From Rostratula benghalensis (lineage: Eukaryota; Chordata; Aves; Charadriiformes; Rostratulidae): a DNA stretch of 64,000 bases. This document shows, piece after piece, positions 23,121-37,303 of this stretch. Location: assembly GCA_013399305.1 (NCBI GenBank), contig VXAI01000182.1:746422-810421 (forward strand). Direction: 5' to 3'. The notes beneath the pieces were generated by a model, which made no database searches, was not told where the DNA came from, and saw only the letters and a list, made by a program, of their open reading frames with translations. Each line of letters starts with the position of its first letter. The stretch's first letter is position 1. The translations under genes were made by a program, and so were the position numbers.

Positions 23121-26100
23121 GCAGGAGATACTCTTTCCATTCAGTGTCCCCAGGAAAGCACAATGGAACAGGAAACCCACTGTGTCAGTACAACTTCCCC
23201 AGTCAGCTGTCTCCATGAAGGTGTGTAAGGGTAAAGCCAGGCTATAATGGACACCTTAAACCAGAGGCTTTGCACAGCCTAAATAAATGCCTTCCCCATC
23301 AGAAGAAACCCAGGAGAGCTAAATCAAGAGTTAACAATGTGAATGCTCATTTGAACATTTATATAGATTTGCTCCTTCCATGCTCTCACATCTTTTGTTC
23401 TAATTTGCCATGAGCTTTGGAAAGATCAAATTTTACTGGCAGAAAGGCTCATGGAAAGTGCATTTGCATTTACTTTGGAATTACTTACACACTCATCCAG
23501 TCAAGGAGACAATAATAATATTACCTATTCAGTGAGCCTAGAAAGGTGAATGAAATCCTAAAGATTAACAGTTCTTAGCAAATCAATTACTAACCTGGAA
23601 TTAAAATATGCTAGAGGAAATTATGGTCTGTGTGACCATACGATGAGTAAGCAGAAAAGGACAAAACTGAATGGATATTCAGCTAAGAATCATTCAGTCC
23701 ATAAATGCAACCTCATCTTCCATTGTGTAGCAGTTGCATCATCACACGTGGCCAATAATAAATCAGGAGCTCACTTCCCTCCTTTTGCCATGGATTATCT
23801 GAGAAGGGACTAGGAATGGACGGGCTCCATTCTCTTTCCTTCCCCAGGGAAATCTCAAATTGATCAAAGCACAAGCGCTGCCTGAAGCATGCGATAACAT
23901 TTGATGTTGGTGACATTTTTTCCAAGTTCAGGAAGGTATCAGTGGCCCTTAGAGATCACAGTTTGGCTCCAAATTTGCAAAACTAGGTTTCAACATAAAG
24001 CCCGTTGTTTCCAAAGGGAGTGAGCAGATGCAACTCTGGAAGCTGAGGACAGACATCACTTCTGAAATAGTCATTCATTAATATGATAAATATAAGCTGG
24101 CACCCATGCTTAAAAAGTTGGGTTTGAACTACAGCTTCAACAGAATGTTATTCTGGAAGACTGTGAAGTCATCTACCTTCCCCTAGAAGGAGAAAAAGGG
24201 CTTCAGTGGGATTGACGAGACACGGACACAGTTCTTTGCTCAACCCCAACTGCCTATGAGTCCCTGAGCAAGTTTTTTCAGCTAACCTGTTTTTTTGGTT
24301 CACCCTGTAAAGCACAGACTTCAAGCTCTGTGTCAAAAAGCATCAGGACAATATGCCAGAAATAGAGAGCAAGGCATTCAGAGGGTATGGACCCAGGCAA
24401 GTAGGCAGGAGGGGAGATGCAATCATGTGCAAAACCTGAGAAGACTCTAAAGAAAGATGGAAGGGAAACCCCTATGAATGTTTTCAGCCTAAAGCTGAGG
24501 CACTGGCATGTCATCCAAATCAACAAAAAATACCTCTCTGAGAGGACATGTACAGTCTTTGGGGAAGGGACCAGACATTTTCTGCGCTTGCCTATTACTC
24601 TCAAAGCAGTACAGCTTTGATCCTAGCTGCAGGAACTTCTGAAGATGCATTTACAGTACAATACAAAGCACTAAAATGGCTCATTTAGACCACCCCAAGG
24701 CAGTGTTATTGATGTCTGATCTAGGTACCACAGAAGTATGGCTGACAGTTTGGGCTCAGTATGCTTGCCCAAGACTTTGCAAATATATTCAGCAACCAAG
24801 CATCTGCCAATGCAGTTACACTGCTATTGGTACGGGTACGTGAGGTGGAGCAATCACACCTTCACTTGGACGGCAGACACACTGTGAGACAGAAGTGCTG
24901 GAGACCCAGCAATCAGGCAACTATGAAACGCAAAAGAGTGTGAGTTTGGGGAGGCCTTAGGCAAACTCTTTGGATGGGTGAATGTCTGAGTTTCACTCCA
25001 AGAGTGAGATATCTTTCATTTTATTGGAAACCATCACTACATAAAATTTTATATTCTCCCCATACACATACCTAATGAGAACTGAAAACTCTTGCACATT
25101 ACTGTTGTTCCTGGATAACCAAAATGTCACCTTCATACCTACTTGTGGGCTGCAGTTCTACCTCACACTCTAAAAGTGCAGCTGGTCCATTAAAAAAAAT
25201 TAAAGACCTCAATGTTTGTGACAATCACATCTACCTTAATGTCTTCCAGGTTCTTGGCTGAGATGATGCATCCCAATAACACAGCAAAAGAAAATGCCCT
25301 CTTTCATGCAAACTAGACTTTTGTTTTCCACGAAGCTTTTCCAAGTCCTGGACATATGGTCATAGTAAATTCAACCTCTCTGACTTTACATCTCTGATCC
25401 AGCAATAATTGTGAGGCTAGATTGAACCAGAATTTAAAACCACGTCACCACTAACCATCTTTGGAGAAAGATTGAGCAAGGATCCAGAAAGGTTTTGATC
25501 TCTAACCTACCAAGTAGGGTTACGGAAATAAAATCTGAAGTCCTAGAACTTTGTGAATTTGAATAAGTGGTGAGCTTTGGCCAAGGAAAGCAACAAAGGT
25601 GAAAGCAGGACTTCAAAACAAATATTTTCCTGCATTCCTAAAAGGCCTTTAGTTTAAAAAAAGCATTTGTAATAAAATCTAAAACAAGTTTTAAAAACTT
25701 CAGAAGCCAAGGGCACAAACAAGTTCCAAGACAGTCAGAAGAGCTGTATCATTGCATAAACTGTGGGGAGAAAAAAAAAAGCCATTAACTTAATGACACT
25801 GGTCAAAAAGTAAACTATGAAATCAGACTGGGGGTCATTTGTTTATTTGTCTTTAAAAGAACACATATATTCTAAAGCGGGTTTGGGTTGGGTTTTTTTT
25901 AGGGGGTGGCCCTTCCCTTTTAATGTCTGCCTTCTTTTCCTCTAGCTATTTTATGCCACTGATTATTCTGGAACAAAATCTCACCTCACTGAATTATAGC
26001 ACTTTTATAAGTTATGCAACATAGAAAGTAATAGCTCGGTAATTGTCAATATTCAGCCCATCTTGCGGGAAACCAAAGAGAATTATAAAAGTGAGAGGCA

Positions 26101-29100
26101 ATTTATGAAAAGAATGTCCATTGCATCAGCCAGTCCATCTGTGAAGTTTTGTTCATTATGTAGATTATACTACTGACATATGGAAGAGACATTTCACTGT
26201 TGCAGTCTAGATGAAAAAAAGTTAGAAGTGTTTTATTTCTCGACTAGAAAATCATATGGAGAGCCTCACAAGTTTACAGGGACTCCTAATATGTTTTGCC
26301 TTTGTCCTTTTGTATACCTTTCTTTTTTTTCCCCTCTTCAATATGTAGACTGATTAGAGTGATAAAACAACTCATAGATGTGACTCATGTAGCCCTTAAA
26401 AGAACAATACGGTTCAACCCTCAGACAGGGAAACAGCCCAGCTCACAAAAGGCAATAACTTCAGGCCTGGGGATCATTCCCACGGCTGCTGAGATATTGA
26501 GCTTAATTCCAAGGTCAGGTTAAGCAGGTCTAATTTTAGACTGATTCCCTACCCACGTGTCCAGGTCAAATCCTTTGTACTTGCAGACTACAAATAAAAA
26601 TGGCTAGCTTTGTGTTCCACATCTGCATGTACAGCATTGGAAAAAACCAACCCCTGATATTTTTAAGAAAATTCTGGTCCTGGGCGTGGCTGCCCAATGC
26701 CTTCTGCATGGAATTTACCCAGAGATATCAACCAGTCAAGATGCAACCCATACAGTTCTTAGAAGAGAAACACAAACTTTAAGTGCATTGCATATGACTA
26801 AGACATAGCAACTTGGCCTTGTTGAAATGAAGATCAAAACAGGCTAATAACTCTGTGAGTGATAAAACCCAACTGCAAGCATTAACAGCAATACTAAGGT
26901 CTCGAGTCTGCTTATCCAAGCCATGCTCCTGTCATGTCACAGTAGGGTGACTGTTTCAGTGCATTAAGCCATTTCCCACTTCAGGACCACGCTGGGCCAC
27001 CCAGTCCTGAGTCTTGTGATCATTGCCTACGACGACTGAGGAAGGGAGTGTACAACTGCCTCAGACCTTGACATACCCTTTTGTGTGCACCCAGCTTCCC
27101 ACCTTTTGGCTGCTACTCCAGCTTTAGTATTGCAGCCCACTCACTGGCAGGCGATGTGCCGAGTTCACCCGCTGATTGCTTTCCTTGATAAATCCATATT
27201 TATGGATTTATTTATCTCTCTCTGTGTATGATTGTGAAAGGACAAGCATGCAATTGTACTGGGGAATAGAAGATGAAGAAAAAGTGAGAGAGATGGAGTT
27301 TGCGTAAGCTTGATATACTACGGGGCAAACCATCCTAAATTACAGATTGTATTCCAAAGCTTCTCATTCCCTATGTGATAGCCATCAGCTGACAGCTCAC
27401 TGCCATTCCCCTCAATTCCCATCCCAGCTGTTGAACAACCCACTTGCTGTCCTTGTGTCCTGTGACACACAGAGCAGATGCCGATGGCCCCACATCGCAG
27501 AAGACTTCAGCCTATGCAGCGCCTGAGTCCTCCCTGCTCAGCTGTCACAGCCATAGTTTGCTAGGAGATGAATTACAGATTTCTTTTCAGAAATACTGTG
27601 TTTTACCCAGTTTCTGAAAGAGCATTCATCACCCTCGCAGGAAGAAGCAACTAGGCTAAGATGACAAACCCAGCTTCCCTGCACATATGTTTACTTAACT
27701 AATGAGGAATGTCTGACTGTATGCAAAGTCAAATTCCTCCAGAGATCAAGTATGCTTAGATCTGGCCATAAGAGTAACTAATAATATGCAAGTGTTTTGA
27801 ACTATTTACAGGCTTAACCCAACTGCAATGGAGTCAATGGTTTAGCTCTCCCTGCCTTCAAAGGGAAAGGGATCTGGGCCTCTGCACATACTTGCAGCAC
27901 AGCTCGCTGCTAGGCTGGCTCACCTCCCTGCCGTGAGTTTAGAGGACGTAGCCTGTCCAGCATAAAGCCCCAAATTATACCTACATTCCACTACAGCAAA
28001 TTCTGATGATTCTTTGTCTTTCCCCTCTCTAAATGCATTTACTTGAAATAAAGGCACTAATTTATATAATTAGATACACATATACACCACAGGATGAACA
28101 GAAGGACTGAAAATCATTAATCCTTTCTGGAGCAACAGACAGAAGTTCTGTCTCAATCATACTGTTAACCAAGAAGAACTCATACTGAAGTGTCCTGTGA
28201 GCTCCTGCTTTCTGCACATACTGCTGTAAAAAACAGCAAGCAAGAAATACCACTGCAGCATTGTACTCCAAGAAGACGCAATTAAGATGCCTTTGCATCT
28301 CTGCTGCATGCCTACCAGCATGAGCTCTTCCTATAGGAGAACAAGTTTCATTCAGCAGTCGGAGAGCAGGAATGGCATCCAGAGCTCCTGAGCCTTGCCA
28401 GCCATTTGTCGCATTTGTTCAGCCATCTTACACAAGTCACTTAATCCAATTTTATTTTTTTCAAGCTGGTTACCTGAAATAGGGCCTGATCCAATCCCCA
28501 ATAAGGCAAATGGGAAATTTCCAATCCACTTCCATGGTACCCACCAGCTCATAGACCTTGACATCTATATTTAGACACTTAAATATAGTAGCCTGGGCTT
28601 CAGAGATTACTGAGTGCCTGCAGCTGCCACTGAACTCAGAGGAAAAGAAGAGAAAATCTCTGGTTCAAAAAGTTTCTCAGTTACAGACTACCACAGGCTA
28701 GGAAGGTATAATCAAGGGAAGTATCATTTTACATTTGCTGTGTTACAGATTTCTCCTTACACGGCTGCTATGACCTAAATCAGACCCAAGCTAGAGGACT
28801 ACTCACACTCCTGGGATGACACAGTGCAGTTCTTTCTCTGTTCCTTCCCGCAGACTCAAGTACTAGAGATTGCAAGTCATTGCAAAAACTTAAGTTCTCC
28901 AATATGTGGTCACACTGTCATCACAAATGTTTAGAAAGTTTCACACAGAAAAAACTGAGCAAGTTCTCAGAGAAATGAGAGGAAACTCCATTCTCTAAAG
29001 ACCATCCATCCCAGTTCTGTCCAGTTAGACTGATGCTCTGCACAATATCCCCATTTTGCCTAAGCTGCAGAAACCAAATGATTCTCCACAGTAGTCAAAG

Positions 29101-29339
29101 CACATCCTTGGCACCAGGCCCTTAGGTACATAGAGGTGGGCACGTGGCTCAAATCACCCAATTGCCACCAGAACCAGCAAAGATGACAAAAGAGCAATAG
29201 GCAGAGATAAGGAAAGAGACAGGGCTCGAATGTGATATATTTGTCCTATTCTTCAAGGCAGAAATAACATAATTTCTTTGCACATGTCCTTTTGTTTATG
29301 ACATCAGTATTTTCACTGTAAATGGTTTGTTATGGATAT
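23121..29339. other. Long non-coding stretch, no gene seen
   Basis: About 6.2 kb with only short overlapping open frames (108 codons at most, minus 24278-24604). The stretch at 25.98-26.53 kb looks enhancer-like and is listed separately. T/G-rich sequence occurs near 25876-25905. No RNA gene or mobile element is recognisable until the CR1 tip at 29340. Confidence 0.5.
25980..26530. promoter_or_regulatory. Candidate conserved non-coding element
   Basis: AT-rich DNA with several intact CpGs (AGCTCGGTAATTG, CTTGCGGGAAACC, AATACGGTTCAACC) and homeodomain-like words (GGTAATTG, CAATTTATG, GCTTAATTCC). It has no repeats or internal low complexity apart from a T/C tract at 26320-26335. This texture is typical of conserved vertebrate enhancers, but without alignment to another species it is only a candidate. 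Confidence 0.25.
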
Positions 29340-29392
29340 AAGATGATCTTTCAAGGTCCCTTCCAACCCCTGATATTCTGTGATTCTGTGAA
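29340..29392 (+). mobile_element. CR1 LINE 3' tip
   Basis: A remnant of about 50 bases: AGATGATCTTTCAAGGTCCC, then TTCCAACCCCTGAT, ending in two ATTCTGTG octamers at 29375-29390. Only the extreme 3' end was inserted or survives, which is common for CR1. Confidence 0.9.
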
Positions 29393-32300
29393 ATATAGGT
29401 TATGTTAGCTTCCACGAGTTCCCTTTTCCATGGTGGACTTCACCCTCTTTTTTGCCTTGGATAGGCCCTAAGCATAAAAAAAGAATATGAAAATAAATCA
29501 TCAGAAAAAGCTTGTGTTTCTTCTTACTGTCTCCTGTGAAGTTTTCATTTGGGTTCATCACAGTCTTCAAGTTCACATTCAAACCTCTTCCTCATTTATG
29601 AACCTGTTGCCCAAGTTCAACAGCAAAAGAGAGTCCTGAATGTCTGTTAGTTTTCAAGAGCTGCCTGTCAGACAGTTTAACTACCACAAATTTCTCCTTG
29701 AATCCTCATGCTTACATTTTCAGACACACTTTAAAACAGTTAACAGGCATCATTCCTGAAGTGGACCATGGAATTGTGAGTATGGCAGGTAAAAATCACC
29801 AGTAAGATATGCAAATGTTATACAAAGTGTGCAGGTCCAGAACTTGACACAGAACCAGATGCAAAAGTAATGCTGGAATAAGTCTGGAAAACCAGGTTAC
29901 AATTTGCTCCCGCATTCATTCTCCTTCACCTGAATGCCTCAGGTTCAGTCAAAGGACATTGATTCCAGTACGTTACCAATCAGACACCAACACTAAACAT
30001 ACATCAACTGAAATTTATTTCAATTGCTTTTTGCAAATAATATATGATATACAAATATTATGTGGTATTAATAATTATGTCAGTTTGCTCAAACTATATT
30101 TTTCTACATACAGTGCAATTCTATAGACACTTGTGCACTTCCGCCTATGAATCTAGTTATATCTGTCTTCAGAAGGACATTGGACATGGCAAATTCTCTT
30201 TCCAAATGCATACCATAACACATTTTACTTGTGCCATTTTAGGGGGAAAGGGGAAGACAACAACAAATTTATCAGAAAGGAAATGACAACACATTCTCTC
30301 CTGATAGGAAAACTGGGAGTTGATGGACTCAGAAAATCAAGATTCAGCACCTTTTTCTAAACTGTCTCTGTTCTAGCCTGTGCCATTTCCATAGTCATTG
30401 CATCAACACCAGCTAAATCACAGCAGTCCCTGGGATATGGCATGACTTCTGGAGAGAGCTCCAATGGGCTGAGAAACCTGGAGAAGCTCCCTGCCTGGAT
30501 CTAATGGAAAGAAACTGGCAGAGCATGCCAGTAGGTAGCTTCCACCAACCGCATGAAGAAGGCAGGAGGCCAACTGCCTCCTAACTGGGTGCACCACGTA
30601 ACCAAGCTATCCCATTTTCTGCTAGTAGGGGCAAAGCCTGCAAATCTGCTCCCTGGCTCAAAAGAAGAGGATGCTGCCACAGGGAAGGGAGGGCAGGGAG
30701 GCAAATCAAACTACATGCCCATCTGGAATATGACCTCTGGGTGGTAGTGGATAGACTACAGCAATTTCACCTTGTCTGATGTAACCCTGCCTTAGAGCAG
30801 TGGTGAAAGGTGTGGCCTTGTGATAGGACTGGCTTTGTGATGGGCAGATTAGATTTCATGCCAACACGGTTCTACTGAGGCAGGGAAAAAAAACCCCACA
30901 TAATCATGAAGGAAACAATAATAGATGTTCCCCCTTTATTGTACAAGAACTTTGCCAGCTGATCAGTCCTTTGGTTAAACATACCTTGGAGATTAGGCCA
31001 AGGTGAACACCTGATTTTTTTCATTTACAAATAACAAATTACCATATGTATCAAAGATCTTTTAGGTCTTGTGTATTTCTCCCTCCCCCAAACACCAGGC
31101 AAGGGAGAGACATTTATAAACAAAATCCTGAGGAAAAAACCCTAGCAGCTCTCAAGGGCAGAGTGAGAGTCTGGACTTGTAAAAATACTTGGGCAACAGT
31201 CCAAGCAAAAGGCCCGATCTTTAGAACAATTAAACAAAGGAGAGCAGGATCTTGTCCCACATTAGTCTTTAGAGGACAGTGAGAATATGCAGTCACAAAG
31301 CATTCAGCATCAGAGGGTGTGAAGAATGGCCTTCCCCAAGAAATTTGGGAGTGCTGCCTAAGAACCCACTGCCAACTAAAGGAGGTGAAAGGAGAAAGGT
31401 AACCCAGATACAGACCAGTGAATGACAACTTATTTTTAAGCCTGCTTCTACAATAACTGAAAGCTGAAATGCACCAAGCAGGAATGGGTGGCACTAGGTC
31501 TTGCATCATTTGGCTGTGATTGCCTTAACATGTTGTTTCATTCCCCCAGACAAGCTAAAAGACACATTCTTAGCAAAAAGGTTGAGATCAAGTAAGGTAT
31601 CATCAGTACAACCCACCAAATCCTACCTAAAAAAATCAACCACTTTCTAGTGAAGGGATAAAGGCATGTTGCTCCACTCCACAAAATCCCACTGGCTATG
31701 ACTGACAGATGTTCTAAACATGGAGCTGCACAACAGAAAGAAGTGCCATACACAGCCAGGCCTGTTAAATTCTTATTTGCTGGTAACGCGTGTGCTCAAA
31801 ATACTGAGCCATTCACTTCCTTGGGAGTTTATTTTTCCCTTAGGAAGATTATCTGTTTCAGTGAATCCAATTCAAGTTCCAGATTGTGCAATTTCCCTGA
31901 TACACCTCCTTCTATAAAATAGAAAGGACCAGCATTACTAGCAAAAGTACAGGCACTGGTTTCCTCATCTGCTCCTTGCAATCCCTTCAGTTTTTGTCAA
32001 TGTAGACTTCTTACTGCTGATTTAATTGATACGCTTTGCTATTTGTTTTTATACAACCAAATCAAGATTGACTTGTAAAATGACAATAAGTAAATAACAA
32101 TACCATTAGTGCTGCAGAGCCAGCTGCAGACGAGCACTGAATAGTATTATTAGTAAGATTAGTATTAGTGTCATTTAGACAATGTCTGAACTCACCATCA
32201 CCTCTTCCTCGTGTCTTTCTTCACTCCTTCAGCTCCACTCTAACCCCTCTGGCACCACCAATGGGCGCAAGGGTCTTGGTGGTCATTCCAAATGGCACAT

Positions 32301-35300
32301 CAATGCAAAGACTCAGTTTGAAAGGATGTTCCTGAAGCATGGGCAATGCTCAATTCCCCTGCACCTCTCAAGATCCTGGCCAGCTTAAAGATTTTTCCCT
32401 CCCACCCACTCCCCTTCAGCATCGGGCAGTTTTCTCCTTCTCAGGAGAATTATGTAGAGTGAAGCTCTTCCTTGCAGTGGGTCTAACATAAGTTGGAAAA
32501 GACCTTGGGTGAGGGTCCTGGGAATGAACTCTATCCCTACTCTGACCTACATCCAGCCCACTGACACATTGCCCTTCCTGACAAAAGGAGAAGGGGAGGG
32601 AGGAGGAAGAAAAAAAAAAAAAGAAGAAAATAATAAATAAATAAAAACAAAAGGTAAATGGCATAGTATATCATTTGGGAGTAAAGAACTTCTTCAGGGA
32701 AGAGCGGGGTTTGTGAGCAGAGGGTCTCCATGAGGCCAGTGGAAAGTTACTGGGAGCCTTTTCTGTCCCAGCCATGGTGCAGAACAGCTAGCGTCCCAAG
32801 AAGATTTAGATCTACACTGGTGCCACTGATGTCAGAACTGGGACGGCGTGTACAAATAAATATGAAGTATTTTGTTGCTATTTTATGCCTGCAAAATGTT
32901 GTTCCGCAGGATCAGAGAGGACTTCTGTGCAATCCAGGCACCAGTGGCAAGCCTCCTTTAACTGCACCCAGAAATATATTTTTAGGAATAAGACCAAGAA
33001 GTCAACGTAGCTTCCTCCTTGTTAAAAACTAAAATAAAAATGTAAAAATGTCTGATGAGCTGGGAGTGAAGAAAAATGAAAGTGTTGATCAGCCCAACAG
33101 CTGGAAAAATGACTACTGGTACAAATAAAATTTAAGAAACCCTGTTAATATTTTAAAGACTGTGTGGCTGGAAAAAAAGCAATTTATTTTTTTTTTTTTG
33201 TTACTGCTAGGGATTTACAGCTCCTGGAGAATCAGGGTTCCATAAAAATCTATCTACTGTTTAATACCACTAAAAGCATGGAAAATTAACTTCTTAATAT
33301 TTAACATTTATAGATACTTACTCATAGAAAACCCAACAAACCTATAAAGAAGATGCGATAGCTACAGTAGGGTTTTTATTAATTTCACCATCAAGGGGGA
33401 TGTGAGGCGAGCTGAGAGGAACAACTTGTTTTCTTTTTAAAGAGAAAACCACTCTCGTCCTTGACCCCAGAGAGCCTTCTGTTCCTACCACCTACCAACA
33501 GGGAAGAGCAGGGTACAAGATAAAGTATAGGAGGCCTAGAAAACTGGGTTATTGCAGTTGTTTCAGCTCCGACTGCCCTCCTAACACAAGCAAGTGCGTC
33601 AGATAGGATGCTTAGTTGGGTCTGTTCACTCTAAATGCCCTACCTAAGGGACAAGGCAGGTCTGGTTTTGCCACATAGCCACTTTTCTTTTCCAGCTAAA
33701 GCTAAGAGGCTTTCAGTCTCAGCTCAAGTACTTCAGCTCAAGCATCTGAGAGAGGAAGTCCACAAAAATCAGAGGCCACTTCTGAAAAGGACTTGTATTT
33801 CTCTGCAAGTTCACACAGAAGCATATAAGACTTCCAGAGCCTTTGTTTTCAGAATTTTAAGTCACCTTAAGCAAAGCTAAATGTCAGTTTTAATAGATTA
33901 CAAAACCTCCTCTCAATTCCAGTGCCAGCAGTCAGAAAAACTGTGAAGCACAACTGCTATTGCCAGGCACAACTCACCCCTCAGTGCAGCAAAGTTCTAA
34001 CTTTACTATTAAGTGAAGTTTTGGCTGCTTTCTTTTGAAAAGATAAACAGCTGACCCATTTGTCTCAAAGTCAATAATAGTAAAAAAAAAGAAAGTCATA
34101 AACATGGTCTTATGATGTTAAACTCCCACTTTCTTCATGTCTTAAAGAAATCAGAGAATCACTACAGACAAGTAACACTGACAAATTCTCACTCAAATAC
34201 TTCAACCTGCAGTTGAGTGCTATCTACTGCTTGTCCTGGCCAGTATTTTACTCTGGTTAGAGAATCCAAGCGAAAGAGCCATCAGAAACATAACACAGGA
34301 GTTCGGTTTTTCTGTGCCATTTGTGTATGATTTATATTGGTGATGACCATGATAAAGCAAGAGACAAGGCAGATTGATTTTCAGACACCACAATGGTTGC
34401 AACACTGGAGTTTATAAAAATTACTGCACTTTTGAACATAGCAATTTTACATCGGGCTCCACATCGCAAAAGTGAATGAAAAAAGATGGAAGACTGATGC
34501 CAACTGCACATGGATCATTTCCAGATTCCAGCCTCCATTTAATACTCTTTTTTCTTTGATCCCCATGTAAGTTCAAAAGTACATGTTTACATCAAAGTCG
34601 TTACAGCTGACTCAATAATTCAGCAAGACAAAATGTTTGAAAGAAAATAAGTGGTTAATGTAGCTATCGAGGGTTTTGTTATCAGTTTAAGTCATGCCAT
34701 AAAGCAGAAAATTACCTTAAACATTGAAAGAAAAGACATGTATGAGAGATAAACCATAGGCAGCCAAAAGCACAGGGAATCTGGATAACAATTTACAGCA
34801 GCAAATACTCTTGAACTGTTTAACTTTTACATGGTTTCAGAGCAGGAGAAAGTCTAACTCCACAACAGGCAGACTTTAACCCTAGAAAAATCTATTCAAA
34901 ACCATGAGGCTCTTTCATCATCCCTCACTTGATTTCCCCCCGATCTTCAGTTCTTTTCTGTGTGAATTATAAAAAGGTTGAGAGTTGCTTTTTCCACTCT
35001 CTTTCACTTGAACTCTGTGGGCTTTCTCAGGGTCATATATCTTCCAACTTTGCTTGAAAGAGAGTTAAGAGGTAAAAATTACAAACATCCTGTAACAGCT
35101 TCCTTTCCACAGGGTTATTACACTCCATGACCTACAATAGACATGTGTATGATGTCCCCTCTCACTGAGGTTTAAGCGATCTGCGCTTGAAGGCAGCATC
35201 AAATCCTCAGTAGGAACAGTGACTGTTTCTAACTCATTTAATGGTGACAGAGTTTCTCAGTATCCCTTGCCTGAAAACAATGACAGGGAGAGCAATAGCA

Positions 35301-35581
35301 AGAGTAATTAAGTGTACATGGTCCTGAAGAAGGGAAACAGGCTAACACACTCTCTTTATTCTCTGTGGAGCTGCAGGATGCCAATAGCTTGATATACCAC
35401 AGCCACAACACAAGGCAGCCAGAGCTCAGATTGCCATAGCTCTCCATCATCCCCAAAGTCTTGGTAGGAAGAACCCTAGAGCCATCTTCTCTGCTTGGCG
35501 TCAACCATGCAGTCTCCTCCAAGCAAGAGCAAATGGGTACATGATGGTAGCAGTCCATTTACCAGGTAACTTCAATGAAGT
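29393..35581. other. Long non-coding stretch, no gene seen
   Basis: About 6.2 kb. It holds a purine-rich tract (32583-32655) and a T run near 33188-33199. The open frames (131 codons at most, minus 31114-31509) show no domain, signal peptide or repeat structure. No CR1 copy is recognisable. Confidence 0.5.
32583..32655. repeat. Purine-rich tract with A run and AATA units
   Basis: AGGAGAAGGGGAGGGAGGAG passes into a run of A, then GAAGAAAATAATAAATAAAT. The strand asymmetry could allow triplex-type structure. On the minus strand it encodes meaningless Phe/Leu/Ser-rich peptide. Confidence 0.75.
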
Positions 35582-35621
35582 TACACTATTGAAGGTATGC
35601 ATACACTAATGAAGGTATGCA
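35582..35621. repeat. 20-bp tandem duplication
   Basis: TACACTATTGAAGGTATGCA (35582-35601) is followed immediately by TACACTAATGAAGGTATGCA (35602-35621), a 19 of 20 match. This is a recent slippage-type duplication with two copies and is likely to vary in copy number. Confidence 0.9.
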
Positions 35622-37237
35622 GCCCTGGGGACCAAAGAGAGGAGATCTCTTCCGTAACAATGTTGTAACCTTGTTGGACATTTGCTTCTGTGGCTGTGTG
35701 GGGAGAACATGACTCTCATTTCAGTAAAATACAGCACTTTGTGTACGTCGCACTGGCAATGTGTGTGGTGCGACCTGTGTGCAGACATCTGCTTCTCTAT
35801 CGTGGGAAGAAAAGAATACAAAACCCTTCTGTTTCAATTCCGATCAGATTTCCAAGAGCTGGGGAAAAGGAAAATAGAAAATAGGTAGGTTGGAGAACTG
35901 GCAGAACAATTCAATGATTCATCAGAAACGACACAGGTGCCACAAGAAAGGAGTTTTCTCCAGTAAGAATGATGGTTTCACCAAAATCCTATCTATGTAC
36001 TAAAACCTCCTCCAGCCCCAGGTTTAACCCAGGCTTATCAACACACCACAGTACAGTCTAACATTTCCCTCACCTCTCACCTTGCAAAGCATATTCTTTC
36101 CACAGTCCCCACCTCTCTACTGGTTTTAACATTTTCCTAAAGCCAGACTTGCCCCCACACTCCAAGCTTGAACCCAGTTCCAAATATCTCCCCAGTACAG
36201 CAGGTGAATGCACCCCCACTAATGCTCTGAACTGAATCTCACTGCCTTGGATGAGATCCTTTCTCCTACTACAGGCCCTGACCAGCTTTAGCCTCCAAAG
36301 ATCCACCATGCAGATGTCCTTCTTTCACTCTGTATTTGTCACTGAAAGAATGGCATTTTCATGGTGAAGTTACTTTTCTGACTTTGGAGCATTCTAGAAT
36401 TGATGAAAAGACTCACTGATATGAGCTCCCAAAAAATTGCCAGTTTGTATACCACAGTGCTTAAACACAACAGAGAGCCAGCAGCTACAACTACCAAAAC
36501 CCCTTTACATCAACTCTTAAAATGCTGGTGAGAAAAGTTACGGCCTAATGCAACAGGAATATTACCTTAGGTCACACTCACCTCCCATCTCAAGTGGAAC
36601 CACATTTGGCCACTCAATTTACAATCAACTCCCCTCTGCTGCTATTTATCCATCTGTTTGATAGAGAGGTGCCAACAATACAAGGTAACTCCACCTAACT
36701 CTATCAAACCAATGACCATACACTCCATTGGACAGGAGTGTATCTCCTCAAGTGACTTTGAGGGTCATATTCCTGCAGTTCACCCCTATCTTTTCATCCA
36801 CACAAATGCCAGAGCTCTGATGGAGAACAGTAATTACCAGAACATATGAGATGTGGCAGGAGGCAGGGGAGCAGCTTGCAAAGAGTGCGGCCACCCTGGC
36901 AGCACCTACAGAAACTCCTATTAGGTGGAGGTCTAAAGTCAGCCAGGTCTTGTGTCATCTTTCATCAGTCTTCTTGGCTTTCCCTCTCTGTGAGCAAATG
37001 ATGAATATGACCTTCTTTGTTTGAGTTCTTGCGATGAAGCACTGTTTGCATAAGGCTTTTTTATTTATTTTTTTCCTGCGGCTTGTTGACTTTTATAAGA
37101 CTTTTATAAATTTGTTCTGAGTGCCAGTAAGATGCTTAATGGTGCTAAAGGGAAGGTATTAAGGATAGTCAACTCATGTTAGAACAAGCCACTTGAAAGT
37201 AGCTATAAATATTTGTCTGGATTTCATTTTGCTAACA
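35622..37237. other. Non-coding stretch up to the assembly gap
   Basis: About 1.6 kb with no gene, repeat or RNA signal. Short open frames on both strands overlap each other and are not supported. The last bases before the gap are AT-rich (TTTTATTTATTTTTTTC near 37060). Confidence 0.5.
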
Positions 37238-37303
37238 NNNNNNNNNNNNNNNNNNNNNNNNNNNNNNNNNNNNNNNNNNNNNNNNNNNNNNNNNNNNNNN
37301 NNN
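37238..37303. other. Assembly gap, 66 N
   Basis: A run of 66 N lies between ...GCTAACA and AAAAAAAGTTG. The right flank starts with seven A, so a homopolymer or simple repeat probably caused the break. The true size of the missing sequence may differ from 66. Confidence 0.98.

Noticed and set aside
32416..32731. Phe/Leu-rich minus-strand frames as membrane proteins
   Set aside because: The hydrophobic run is the translation of a purine-rich simple repeat on the opposite strand.
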